From QFOX01 sp033763655 (GTDB taxonomy: Bacteria > Pseudomonadota > Alphaproteobacteria > Rickettsiales > UBA3002): DNA of 64,000 nucleotides. This document shows positions 7,850 through 16,277 of this stretch, in pieces (the stretch's first letter is position 1; every line of letters begins with the position of its first letter). Position numbers and translations under genes: made by a program. The stretch is taken from assembly GCA_033763655.1 (NCBI GenBank), contig JANRKD010000007.1, positions 1 through 64,000 on the forward strand, in the 5' to 3' direction. Under the pieces are notes generated by a model. The model was not told where the DNA came from, did no database searches, and saw only the letters and a list, made by a program, of their open reading frames with translations.

Positions 7850-9325
7850 CTACTTCACGCTCACCGTGACAAACATCACATCTTCGCCGCGCGCCACCCG
7901 CAGCAGCGCAAAATCATGGCCGGATTTTCTGGCTGCCCCCAGCGCCGCGCGCAACGCCTCGACACTTTCAACCACCGTCTGGTTCGCCTCAAGGATAATA
8001 TCGCCAGGGCGAAGGCCACGTTTCGCCGCTTCCCCCGCACCTTCCAGATCATCGATTATCAGTCCGCGTACACTTGATTTAAGCTGGAACTGCGCGCGTA
8101 ATTGCGGCGTGATGGGCACCAGCTGCATGCCAAGCACCCGTTCCCTGGACGAAGGCGCGGCGTTGTCCGATTTCCTGCCCCCCGTGCCGGCGGCTTTGCC
8201 ACCCTCCACGGCGGCATCCTCGGGCAATTCGCCAATCTTCGTCACCAGCGTGATTGGCTTGCCTTTGCGCCAGACCCCGAGCTCGACTTTCTTGCCGATT
8301 TTACTTTCGGCGACGTAGCGCGGCAGCTTGCGCATTTCGTCAATCTCGCGGCCATCAAAACGCAGGATGACATCACCCGCCGCCAGGCCGGAATCGACCG
8401 CCGGGCTATTCTTTCCCACGTCGAGCACCAGCGCGCCGCGCGCTTTGCCCAGCCCCAGCGAATTGGCGATTTCATCACTCACCTGCTGCACCTTGACCCC
8501 CAGCCAGCCGCGATGGATGACGCCGTCCTTCTTCAGTTGCTCGACGACATTTTTTGCCATCGCGCTTGGGATCGCAAACCCGATGCCGACATTGCCGCCG
8601 GTCGGCGAGAAAATCGCCGAGTTGATGCCGACCACTTCGCCCCTGATGTTAAACAGCGGGCCGCCGGAATTGCCCCGGTTAATCGCCGCATCGGTCTGGA
8701 TGAAATCATCGAACGGGCCGGCGTTGATGTTGCGCCCGCGCGCGCTGACAATCCCCGCCGAAACCGAGCCGCCCAGCCCGAACGGATTGCCCACCGCTAC
8801 CACCCAGTCACCAACCCGCAGCAGGTCGGAATCGCCGAACGCCACGAAAGGCAGCGGCTTATCGGCCTTGATCTTGAGCAGGGCCAAGTCTGTTTTCGGG
8901 TCGCGCCCGATGAGGGTAGCCTCGTAATGCGTGTTATCGGGGAAAATGACGCGGATTTCTTCCGCCTCACCGACCACATGGTTGTTGGTGACAACATAGC
9001 CCGCCGGGTCGATGACGAAGCCCGAGCCAAGCGAGGTTGCTTCCTTATCGGGCAGTGGCACCGCCCCGCCCGGTGGAGCGAACTGGCGGAAAAGCTCCTT
9101 GAACTGCCGTGTCTGCGGGGTGTCGGGCAGGGCGTCGAAATCGAACATCGGCGTCATCATCCGCGCCTGCGGGTGGATTTTCTGCGTGGTCGAAACGTTG
9201 ACCACCGCCGGCATCAGCGGTTCCACCACCGGCGCGAAGGAATCGGGCGCAGCGGCCACCACCGGGCCACTCCAGCCGCCCAGCACAAGGGTTACAACCG
9301 CGAAAACGCGCATCAGTGTTTTCAT
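7850..9325 (-). CDS. Periplasmic Do/DegP-like serine protease
   Basis: This HtrA-family protease/chaperone degrades or refolds damaged envelope proteins. From the chosen ATG it has 491 residues: a signal peptide ending near AAAP, a trypsin-like domain with His116 (TNNHVVG), Asp146 (TDLALLKI) and Ser220 (RGNSGGPLF), then two PDZ domains with a low-complexity linker between them. The start is fixed by a strong GGGGAGG eight bases upstream and by the signal peptide; an upstream in-frame Met at 9445 would remove the signal. It follows hflC by 61 bp on the same strand, the common alphaproteobacterial order hflK-hflC-degP. Confidence 0.95.
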   Translation of the reverse strand: MKTLMRVFAVVTLVLGGWSGPVVAAAPDSFAPVVEPLMPAVVNVSTTQKIHPQARMMTPMFDFDALPDTPQTRQFKELFRQFAPPGGAVPLPDKEATSLGSGFVIDPAGYVVTNNHVVGEAEEIRVIFPDNTHYEATLIGRDPKTDLALLKIKADKPLPFVAFGDSDLLRVGDWVVAVGNPFGLGGSVSAGIVSARGRNINAGPFDDFIQTDAAINRGNSGGPLFNIRGEVVGINSAIFSPTGGNVGIGFAIPSAMAKNVVEQLKKDGVIHRGWLGVKVQQVSDEIANSLGLGKARGALVLDVGKNSPAVDSGLAAGDVILRFDGREIDEMRKLPRYVAESKIGKKVELGVWRKGKPITLVTKIGELPEDAAVEGGKAAGTGGRKSDNAAPSSRERVLGMQLVPITPQLRAQFQLKSSVRGLIIDDLEGAGEAAKRGLRPGDIILEANQTVVESVEALRAALGAARKSGHDFALLRVARGEDVMFVTVSVK

Positions 9326-9386
9326 GACACTACCTCCCCTATGGTTACGGTTACCCCACGCATCCTGATGCAAATATCGGGCATGG

Positions 9387-10313
9387 CTACTGCTTGAATT
9401 GGCCGAGGAAGCCGTCATCGGGCGACAGGATGATGGTCGTATCATCCTTGCTCAGGGTCGCACGGTAGGCCTGCATCGCGCGGTAGAACTTGAAGAACTC
9501 GGGGTCGCGCCCGAAGGCTTCGGCGTAGGTTTTCGTCGCCAGCGCGTCGCCCTGACCGCGCGTAGTCTCGGCGGTTTTGCGCGCCTCGGCCAGCAGCTCG
9601 GTGCGCTCACGTTCCGCCGTCGCGCGGATTTGCGTCGCCTGCTCCTCGCCTTCGGCACGGAAGCGCTGCGCCTCTTTGGTGAAGTTCTTGCGCATGCGCT
9701 CGTAGGTCGATTGCGAAATATCCGCCGGCAGTTCGGCGCGCACAATACGCACATCCACCACCTCGACCCCGAACCCCTGCACGTTTCGGCTCGGGCCCGA
9801 GCTATTCTGACGCGCCACCACCCCTGCCGCCGCCGAAACCTGCGCGTTCACATTCACCTTAATTTGCCGCATGATGTCACTGCGCGCCGTACTCAACAAA
9901 TCATTCAGCGAATGGGCGGCCAGCACGCGGCGCATGCTCGACAGCACCACGCTGGTCAGACGGTTATTGAGGTTCGATTCATTTTTCACCGATTGGAAAA
10001 ACTGCACCGGATCGATGATGCGGTAACGCACGAACGCATCGATTACCACCCGCTCATCGACGCCGGTGTCGCGGTTTTTGCTGATGAACTCGGCGGGCTT
10101 GGTTTCAAACTCAAGGATGCGTTTGTCGAACATCAGCAGGTCTTGAATGAACGGCACCTTGATGTGCAGCCCGGGCGCCTTCACCACCCGCTTGATTTCA
10201 CCGAATTGCAGCACCAGCGCCTGCGCCGTCTGCGGCACAATAAACAGGCTCGACGTCATCAGAACCAGCGTTACAACAGCGGCGATGGCGGTTTTTATCA
10301 TCGTGGGGTGCAT
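9387..10313 (-). CDS. hflC: Protease modulator HflC
   Basis: HflC is an SPFH/band-7 inner-membrane protein that with HflK forms a large complex around the FtsH protease and restrains its activity on membrane substrates. The 308-residue protein has one N-terminal transmembrane segment (about 6-28), the SPFH domain (QFGEIKRVVKAPGLHIKVPF) and a long charged coiled coil rich in Arg/Glu/Ala. AGGAG lies eight bases before the ATG. It starts 10 bp after the hflK stop, so the two are surely co-transcribed. Confidence 0.96.
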   Translation of the reverse strand: MHPTMIKTAIAAVVTLVLMTSSLFIVPQTAQALVLQFGEIKRVVKAPGLHIKVPFIQDLLMFDKRILEFETKPAEFISKNRDTGVDERVVIDAFVRYRIIDPVQFFQSVKNESNLNNRLTSVVLSSMRRVLAAHSLNDLLSTARSDIMRQIKVNVNAQVSAAAGVVARQNSSGPSRNVQGFGVEVVDVRIVRAELPADISQSTYERMRKNFTKEAQRFRAEGEEQATQIRATAERERTELLAEARKTAETTRGQGDALATKTYAEAFGRDPEFFKFYRAMQAYRATLSKDDTTIILSPDDGFLGQFKQ

Positions 10314-10323
10314 GCGCGTTCTC

Positions 10324-11517
10324 CTAACGTGGGGTGGGCGCGGCGGTGGCCGGGGTCGCCGGCGTCACCCCCGCAGCAGCAGCGGGCGCTTTGGGCGCGG
10401 ATAGCGTAATCGGCAGCACCGGCAGCGCGCCGCCTTTGCCGTTTTCCATCACCAGTTTGGGCATGCCTTTGAGCACCTCTTCCATGGTTTCAAGATACAT
10501 GCGGCGTTTGGTCACTTCTTTCGCCTGCGCGTATTCGGCATAAATCTGCTTGAAGCGCGAGGCATTCCCTTGCGCATCCGCCACCACTTTTGCCTTGTAG
10601 GCTTCGGCATCCTGCAGCATTTTCGCCGCCTCCCCCTTGGCGCGAGGGATGATCTCGTTGCGGTAGCCCTCCGCCACCGATTCCGCCGTTTGCTTATCCT
10701 GCTCGGCGCGCTTTACGTCCTGAAACTCGTCGATGACGGGCTGCGGCACATCCGGACGGCTCAAATTCACGGCAATCACCTCGATACCCGCATCGTATTC
10801 ATCGAACATCTGCTGGATTAGGGTTTTGGTGTCCTCGGCAATCTGGCTTTGCGCGCCGGTGAGCACATCGTCAAGGCGGGTGCGGCCAATCACCTCGCGC
10901 ATCGCCGACTCGGCGACAATGCGCACATTGCCCGCCGGGTTGCGCATGTTGAACAGGAACTTTTCGGGGTTGGTGGCGTCGATTTTCCACTGCACCGTGA
11001 AGTCAATATCGACAATGTTGCGGTCGCCCGTCAGCATCAGCCCTTCGCTTTGCGGCACGATGTGGTTTTTGCTGCGATCGCCCAGCGTCAACCTGGCTAC
11101 GCGCACACTCGGGTTTTCGGCATTGCCGGAACGGCGGCCAATCTCGACCGTGTTGACCGTCGTCACCGAGGGAATCATCACCGATTCAATCGGTGCCGGC
11201 AGATGGTAATTCAGCCCCGGCAGCGCGGTGCGGGTATACTGGCCAAAGCGCATGACAATGCCCAGCTCATCGGAATTGACGCGGTAAATGCCCGAGCCGA
11301 GCCAGAGCAGGGCAAGCACGGCAAAAGCGACGATAATCAGGTCGCGCGGGTTGCCGTCGCCGCTTTTGGGCAGGGCATGGCGCATTTTATCTTTGCTATC
11401 ACGAATGATTTTCTCAAACGGGTTGCCGGGGCCTTTGCCGCCGCCACCACTGTTGCCTCCACCCTGCATGCCGCCGCCTGTCGATTTGCGGCCCCACGGG
11501 CTGTTATTGTCGGCCAT
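10324..11517 (-). CDS. hflK: FtsH protease activity modulator HflK
   Basis: HflK is the partner of HflC in the membrane complex that modulates FtsH. It has a Gly-rich cytoplasmic N-terminus (about 1-40), one transmembrane segment near 60-80 (DLIIVAFAVLALLWLGSGIY), the band-7 domain starting RVNSDELGIVMRFG, a helical region with repeated AEQDKQTAES-type charge patterns, and an Ala/Pro-rich C-terminal tail. The length of 397 residues is typical. It is first in the hflK-hflC-degP operon and diverges from mrp, with about 75 bp between start codons. Confidence 0.96.
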   Translation of the reverse strand: MADNNSPWGRKSTGGGMQGGGNSGGGGKGPGNPFEKIIRDSKDKMRHALPKSGDGNPRDLIIVAFAVLALLWLGSGIYRVNSDELGIVMRFGQYTRTALPGLNYHLPAPIESVMIPSVTTVNTVEIGRRSGNAENPSVRVARLTLGDRSKNHIVPQSEGLMLTGDRNIVDIDFTVQWKIDATNPEKFLFNMRNPAGNVRIVAESAMREVIGRTRLDDVLTGAQSQIAEDTKTLIQQMFDEYDAGIEVIAVNLSRPDVPQPVIDEFQDVKRAEQDKQTAESVAEGYRNEIIPRAKGEAAKMLQDAEAYKAKVVADAQGNASRFKQIYAEYAQAKEVTKRRMYLETMEEVLKGMPKLVMENGKGGALPVLPITLSAPKAPAAAAGVTPATPATAAPTPR

Positions 11518-11591
11518 GATTTCCTCGTGCGCTTTTTATTTTCCTCACATATAGGGTGGATACGCCCACGCATCAAGCTATAGTGTCGTCC

Positions 11592-12422
11592 ATGAAACCT
11601 GCCCCCGCATTGCAACGCCCGCCCAGCATCAACCACACGCCGCTAGCGCAGGTGGCGCGCATTCTCGCCGTGGCCAGCGGCAAAGGCGGCGTCGGCAAAT
11701 CAACCGTGACGGTCAACCTCGCCCATGCGCTCACTGCACTTGGCCAGCGCGTGGGTATCCTCGATGCGGATATTTACGGCCCCTCCATTCCGCGCATGCT
11801 TGGGCTTGAAACCTACCTCAAGCCCGAAATCAGCGACGGCCAGATGCTGCCACCGACCGCCCACGGCATCCGCGCCATGTCGATGGCGCTCATCACCGGC
11901 GAGGAAGCGGCCGTGCTGCGCGCGCCGATGATTACCAAGGCACTCGTCCAGTTTCTGCGCCTCACCCGCTGGGGCGACGCCCAGCACCCGCTCGATATTT
12001 TACTGGTCGATCTGCCCCCTGGCACCGGCGATGTCACTCTAAGTCTGGCGCAAAATGCCCCACTCGACGGGCTGGTACTGGTTACCACCCCGCAGGAAGT
12101 CGCCGTGATCGATGCCGATAAATGCGCGCAGGCCTTTCATAAATTGCAGGTTCCATTGCGCGGCGTGGTCGAGAATATGAGCTACTTCACCGATCCTGCA
12201 GGCACCAACCACCCGCTCTTTGGTCAGGGTGGCGGCGCGAAACTGGCGGAGAAATACCATAGCCGCCTGCTCGGCCAGCTACCGCTCGACCCGGCGATAG
12301 GCGTCTGCGCCGATCATGGCAAGAATTTCCTGACCCAACACCCCGCAAGCGACGCCAGCACCGCGTTGCGTGCCATTGCCCGCCAACTTGTTTTAGTGAA
12401 TGAAAAGGGGTCTGCCGCGTAA
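11592..12422 (+). CDS. mrp: Mrp/ApbC-type P-loop ATPase without the cysteine pair
   Basis: Mrp/NBP35 ATPases act as iron-sulfur cluster carriers. This 276-residue member has the deviant Walker A SGKGGVGKST, ADIYGPSIPRMLG, the VDLPPGTGD Walker B region and VENMSYF. The usual CxxC after SYF is replaced by TDPAGTNHPLFG, as I recall also for other alphaproteobacterial Mrp proteins. The N-terminal MIP18/DUF59 domain is absent. The start is chosen at 11592; an upstream in-frame ATG at 11556 adds 12 unconserved residues. It is divergent from hflK and convergent with sspB. Confidence 0.9.
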   Translation: MKPAPALQRPPSINHTPLAQVARILAVASGKGGVGKSTVTVNLAHALTALGQRVGILDADIYGPSIPRMLGLETYLKPEISDGQMLPPTAHGIRAMSMALITGEEAAVLRAPMITKALVQFLRLTRWGDAQHPLDILLVDLPPGTGDVTLSLAQNAPLDGLVLVTTPQEVAVIDADKCAQAFHKLQVPLRGVVENMSYFTDPAGTNHPLFGQGGGAKLAEKYHSRLLGQLPLDPAIGVCADHGKNFLTQHPASDASTALRAIARQLVLVNEKGSAA

Positions 12423-12434
12423 GAGGGCAGGCGA

Positions 12435-12959
12435 CTAGCGCTTCCTGAATGCCTCAAGCGAGATGACTTTTTCGTCATTCGCCGCTGCCGATTCCTCGGA
12501 CGGGGCGTCTTCCTCGAACGCCGCCATCGAGGGTTTTTCGTTGGCCGTGCGCCCCGTTGCCGGGCAGGCCATCGCCTCATCCGCATGTTCCTGTGTGGCA
12601 AATTTTTTGCCATGGAACTGCAGGCCGAACTTGATGGATGGGTCGGCGAACGCCGTCAGCGCCTCGAACGGCACCACCAGTTTTTCGGGGATATTGTTGA
12701 AAGAAAGCATAATCGAAAACTGGGTGTCGGTAATTTTCAAATCCCAGAACTGGTGCTGCACCACAATCGTGATTTCCTCAGGGTAACGGCTCTTGAGCTG
12801 GGGCGAAATGCTCACGCCCGGGAAATTCGTCTGGAAGGAAATGAAGAAATGATGCTCCCCCGGCAGGCCGAATTTATCGACATGGATGAGCGCCTCCCTC
12901 ACCACGTTGCGCATGGCGGAGTCAATCAGGCCGGGATAATCTATCGTTTCCTGTGTCAT
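12435..12959 (-). CDS. sspB: SspB, adaptor for SsrA-tagged proteins (alpha type)
   Basis: SspB binds the N-terminal part of the SsrA tag and hands tagged proteins to ClpXP. The 174-residue product has the alpha-type SspB fold region (YPGLIDSAMRNVVREALIHV, GEHHFFISF, YPEEITIVVQHQFWDL, FNNIPEKLVVPF), an acidic Ala/Glu-rich linker, and a C-terminal VISLEAFRKR that matches the ClpX-docking tail. The start is placed at the Met of MTQETIDYPG; the frame is open to 13070, but that extension lacks conservation. It lies directly downstream of ssrA on the same strand, an arrangement that puts the tag RNA and its reader together. Confidence 0.95.
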   Translation of the reverse strand: MTQETIDYPGLIDSAMRNVVREALIHVDKFGLPGEHHFFISFQTNFPGVSISPQLKSRYPEEITIVVQHQFWDLKITDTQFSIMLSFNNIPEKLVVPFEALTAFADPSIKFGLQFHGKKFATQEHADEAMACPATGRTANEKPSMAAFEEDAPSEESAAANDEKVISLEAFRKR

Positions 12960-13087
12960 AAGGCTCTTATACAGCGGTTTGTTGCAAGAGTCGAGGGGGG
13001 AGTTGAAATAACGATTCTCCGACATTTCCCTCCCCGAACCCCTCCTCTGCGGGAGGGGGATACCCCCCATGGTGCAGGATCAGCGCC

Positions 13088-13109
13088 AAAAACCGAGATG
13101 GGGCCGGTT
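13088..13109 (-). terminator. Possible ssrA terminator
   Basis: The minus strand has AACCG, a 9-base loop and CGGTT, followed by three more T. It is a short stem with a short T-run. A stronger GGGGGG/CCCCCC hairpin just upstream (13110-13137) probably belongs to the coding piece 3' end. Confidence 0.35.
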
Positions 13110-13173
13110 GGGGGGATTCTGTTGCCCAGCTCCCCCCGGGCTGCGTTTACGAGCTAGAGCTCGTCAGGTGACA

Positions 13174-13242
13174 CTAAGCCGCCAGACGGGCCGCTACGAC
13201 GTTGTTGTCGTTAGCTGCAACGAGTGCTACGTTGTCGTTTGC
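13174..13242 (-). CDS. SsrA tag reading frame with duplicated degron
   Basis: The tmRNA-encoded tag starts at resume codon GCA (13242-13240) and ends at TAG (13176-13174). Its 22 residues split naturally into ANDNVALVA followed by ANDNNVVAARLAA. Both halves begin with ANDN, the part that alpha-type SspB contacts. The first half, extended by the next Ala, ends VAA, close to a tag C-terminus; the real end is LAA, the ClpX signal. Encoded tags are usually about 9-14 residues, so this looks like an in-frame duplication. The stop is followed by a perfect inverted repeat, CGAGCT/AGCTCG. Confidence 0.88.
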   Translation of the reverse strand, partial: ANDNVALVAANDNNVVAARLAA

Positions 13243-13530
13243 ACTTAGAAATTGATCCGATCAGGGGAGATCACCCCCGGCAAAGACGATGTCTTTATTG
13301 CGGTTGTCGATGCTAATTCGGCCCCATAGTCTTTGAAATATTGCTTCCTGCTCGGGCTACTGCCCTCCCAATGAAGCGCCACTTCGTGGGCTCGTGGCTG
13401 GCTCGGCCTGCTGACCTCGCAAGTTCCCCAATCACCCAAGATTCTGGTGGAGCCGCCGGGCTCTGCCCCCGGGTCCAATCCGACTATTCCACGTCGCGTT
13501 TATCACCATAGTTGCTTGCGCAACGGTTCG

Positions 13531-13559
13531 AATATAGCGCACACCTGCGCCGATTGCAA
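13531..13559 (-). promoter_or_regulatory. Sigma70-type promoter of ssrA
   Basis: On the minus strand TTGCAA (13559-13554), exactly 17 bases, then TATATT (13536-13531). Initiation would fall near 13524, just before the perfect hairpin GTTGC-GCAA-GCAAC at the 5' end of the precursor. Confidence 0.75.
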
Positions 13560-13671
13560 GGAGTCTGCCGCATTTGCCTGCCCGCGCCGTCACCCAATTG
13601 TCACGATTATCGCGCTAAACCGTCATCAACCTGTCACAATTGTTTGGTAGGGTGAAGGTAAGGAGATTTCT

Positions 13672-16167
13672 ATGGCGAGCGACAATAATCCCGAAACGCA
13701 CACCACGGCGAATGAAGCCGTCAGCACCAAAGTGCATGCAGGGGGCAAAGAATATGAGCTGAAAGGCATCGACACCGCAGCGGGACTCGAACTCTACCAT
13801 GCGTTGCCTGCTGCATCGCAAACCCGCGCACAGCAAACCGCCACCATCATCACAACCTTCGCCTCCGTACAAAAAATCGCCGCAGACCACGGCATGGATG
13901 CCACCGAACTCGCCCGCAACTGGCTGACTTCAGTGAGCGAAACCGCCGCCGCAAAAGAAGCGCAGCAACATTTCACAGACGCACAAAAACAAGCCGTTTC
14001 GGAACTGGGCAAACTGGGGGCCGACGCACGCGAATTCGCGCATATGGTGCCCGGCGGCAATACCATTCTTGGCTTTGTGGATACAGCACGTGGCGCGGCC
14101 ACCGTCGCCGGAGCTGTCACGAGTGCCATTGGCGCCACCGCAGACGGCGTGTGGAATGGCGCACCGCGCACCTGGAACCTGCTGAGCACCATGGGCAGTG
14201 AGGCCTTTGGCAAACTTTTTGGTTATGGCGCCGGCGCTCCGTCGGATTCGGCGCTGGTTTTTGGCGCGGCGATGGAGGCTCTGCACAACGAAGCCGCAGG
14301 CGCTCGCCACGCCATGCCGATGTTCGACTGGAACCCGTTGGATAACGTCGATTCGCAAATCGGCAGCAACCCCCTCCAATATGGCTCGGCCGCGCTTGGT
14401 TGGGCGGGTGAGTGGCTGGCACAACATCTGCCCGGCATCGCCAAATACGTCATCGGCGCCTATGAATGGCTGACCTATAAAGGCGAGAACAAGCCAGAAT
14501 TCAGTGCCTTCGTAGCCAAAGCCGAACAGGAAATCCTTGAATCCGCGCGCACGCGCCCGGCGAACGTCGCCCGCTTCCATGAACTTGCCGACGAGGCGAT
14601 GTGGGATCGTGAAACGCAAACTGTAAAAGCCGCCATGCTCGCTGCCAAAGAGGTCGCCGGTATCCCCACCGAAGGGGCGGTGGATGCGGCGGCGGCAGAT
14701 AATGTCACCGCGCGCGGTACGGATGGGGTGGATCGCCAATATAAAAACGGCAAAATAGTCAGCGAAACAACCCCCGGTCAGCGTACTGACGATGCATGGC
14801 ATGCGGTGACGGGCGATGGACACCCCGCTATACAGGCACTCCGTGTCGCCGGTGCGGGTGTCGGCGTTGGCGCAGCAGTGTGGCAACCCCTCCGTGGCCT
14901 CGCCGAAGGCGTCGCCGCCAGCCACATCACCCGCCCAGAGGCTGAGGCAAAAAAACTTGCGGAAAAAGCCAACACCGCGCTCGATAAAGTCACCGCCCCC
15001 AATGCCGAGCGCGTCAAGCCCTGGCAGCTCTGGCGTAAAACACCCGAGCAGCTGGCAGCATTGAAGACACAATATGAGACACTCAATGCAGAGACCGCTG
15101 CCGCCAAAGCGACTGCCGAAAGTCGTCTTGCCAACGCAGGTGCATTCACCCGCACCGCCAGCGCCGAACTTAAGGGCGCCAATATATTCGAAAAGTTATG
15201 GAATGTTCCACGCCATGTCGGCCGTTGGTTTGGCGATCACGGCACCAACGCAGTGGTTGCTACGGGCGAATTGGGCGTGGACGCAGCCAAAGTAGCCGCT
15301 CATACAACTGTTGGCGCTGTCGTTGGCGGTAAAGACGTTGGTGTTGGTGTAATCAAAGGAGTTCATAGTGTCGTTAATGATGTTGAATTGTCTCAAGCCG
15401 CAACCCGCGCCGAGGCTGCCGGCAGATTCGGTGGGCGACTGGCCACAAAGGCTCTCAACGCTTTTGCACCGGTTTATAGTGCTGGCGAAACTCTGCGTGA
15501 TATTGGTCGTGGCGATACTGCCGGTGCGATTGTTCACGGCACTCAAACTACAGCAATCGTCGGCACCATGACCGCCTTTAAGGTTGCTAAAATCGGCGTT
15601 GGTCGCGCTACACCTGTTGTTGGTGTATTAATCTCCGGTGGCGAGTTTGTTAACGCGACCGCTCATGGTGATACCAAGGGCATGAAAAGCGCCGGCATCG
15701 ATCTGGGTATTATTGGCAGCTTTGCTGCAGCAGGTGTAGGGGTAGGCCTTCTCGGCGGCCCATTTGCACCGGTTACTTCAACTGCAGGCGCGGCCGTGGG
15801 TGCCACCGTGGGCGGTTTTGTAGTGGCTGGCCGCGCTATTTACAACATGTTCTCAGACGACAGCACACCGCAACAGCCCGTTGAGGCACTTGCTCCCAAC
15901 ACCTCCCGCACAGCGGCGGCACAACCAGCCCAGCAATCTGCTGCGATGACGCCGGAGGAACTCGCTGCCGCACATGCTGGCGAGCGCGAGCAAGTCCGAC
16001 TGGCGAGGATGTCCACGGCGGCGGGGCGCACCGGTGAAAACCGTGAACTGGCGAAGCTGAACCTTGGGATGCGCGTTAAGGATGTCTATGTCGGCACCCC
16101 AGTGGATAGCACCCCTCTCACACGCAACGGCAACGAAGCGGGCGCGGCGGCAGCTTTCCTCGGCTAA
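13672..16167 (+). CDS. Large protein with Gly/Ala-rich hydrophobic hairpins, unknown
   Basis: I do not recognise this 831-residue protein. It has no signal peptide. Features in order: a helical Ala/Thr-rich N-terminus (1-120); a Gly/Ala hydrophobic stretch (about 125-160); a helical middle; a hydrophobic segment near 390-415 (VAGAGVGVGAAVW); an Ala/Lys/Glu coiled-coil-like region (about 420-500); then several glycine-rich amphipathic stretches (about 530-720) ending GVGVGLLGGPF and VGATVGGFVVAGRAIY; and a polar C-terminus. Alternating Gly hairpins of this kind occur in pore-forming or membrane-inserting proteins, so an exported effector is possible but unproven. The start has an excellent AAGGAG seven bases upstream. 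Codons in 15290-15740 are visibly T-richer than the rest. It stands alone between ssrA and thyX. Confidence 0.85.
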   Translation: MASDNNPETHTTANEAVSTKVHAGGKEYELKGIDTAAGLELYHALPAASQTRAQQTATIITTFASVQKIAADHGMDATELARNWLTSVSETAAAKEAQQHFTDAQKQAVSELGKLGADAREFAHMVPGGNTILGFVDTARGAATVAGAVTSAIGATADGVWNGAPRTWNLLSTMGSEAFGKLFGYGAGAPSDSALVFGAAMEALHNEAAGARHAMPMFDWNPLDNVDSQIGSNPLQYGSAALGWAGEWLAQHLPGIAKYVIGAYEWLTYKGENKPEFSAFVAKAEQEILESARTRPANVARFHELADEAMWDRETQTVKAAMLAAKEVAGIPTEGAVDAAAADNVTARGTDGVDRQYKNGKIVSETTPGQRTDDAWHAVTGDGHPAIQALRVAGAGVGVGAAVWQPLRGLAEGVAASHITRPEAEAKKLAEKANTALDKVTAPNAERVKPWQLWRKTPEQLAALKTQYETLNAETAAAKATAESRLANAGAFTRTASAELKGANIFEKLWNVPRHVGRWFGDHGTNAVVATGELGVDAAKVAAHTTVGAVVGGKDVGVGVIKGVHSVVNDVELSQAATRAEAAGRFGGRLATKALNAFAPVYSAGETLRDIGRGDTAGAIVHGTQTTAIVGTMTAFKVAKIGVGRATPVVGVLISGGEFVNATAHGDTKGMKSAGIDLGIIGSFAAAGVGVGLLGGPFAPVTSTAGAAVGATVGGFVVAGRAIYNMFSDDSTPQQPVEALAPNTSRTAAAQPAQQSAAMTPEELAAAHAGEREQVRLARMSTAAGRTGENRELAKLNLGMRVKDVYVGTPVDSTPLTRNGNEAGAAAAFLG

Positions 16168-16277
16168 CCGCCCCCGGCCCTCACGCTGTGCGCAACGCGC
16201 AATCGTTGCTTGTGTCTGCGCGTGGGCGCGCTAGCATACCTCGGTTCTAGTTATTTGAATTGAGAAGGGGCAGGCAG

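Larger units (their letters stand above)
13088..13524 (-). ncRNA. ssrA: Two-piece (circularly permuted) tmRNA precursor
   Basis: tmRNA rescues stalled ribosomes by acting first as alanyl-tRNA and then as mRNA for a degradation tag. In permuted order the minus strand gives: an acceptor piece ending CGGCTCCACCA (CCA at 13447-13445); an intervening segment (13444-13326) with hairpins CCAC-GAA-GTGG and GGGC-AGTA-GCCC; and a coding piece starting GGGGCCG at 13325. GGGGCCG pairs with CGGCTCC over seven bases with G-U at the third pair, the alanine identity mark. A D-loop-like AGCATCGAC follows. The T-stem CCGGG/CCCGG closes an unusual GGCAGAG loop. The tag frame is 13242-13174. The mature coding 3' end (about 13110) and precursor ends are estimates. 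Confidence 0.9.

Noticed and set aside
13245..13478. A 77-codon open frame on the minus strand in the ssrA locus
   Set aside because: It reads through the tmRNA acceptor, intervening and coding pieces; the RNA structure explains the sequence better than a protein.
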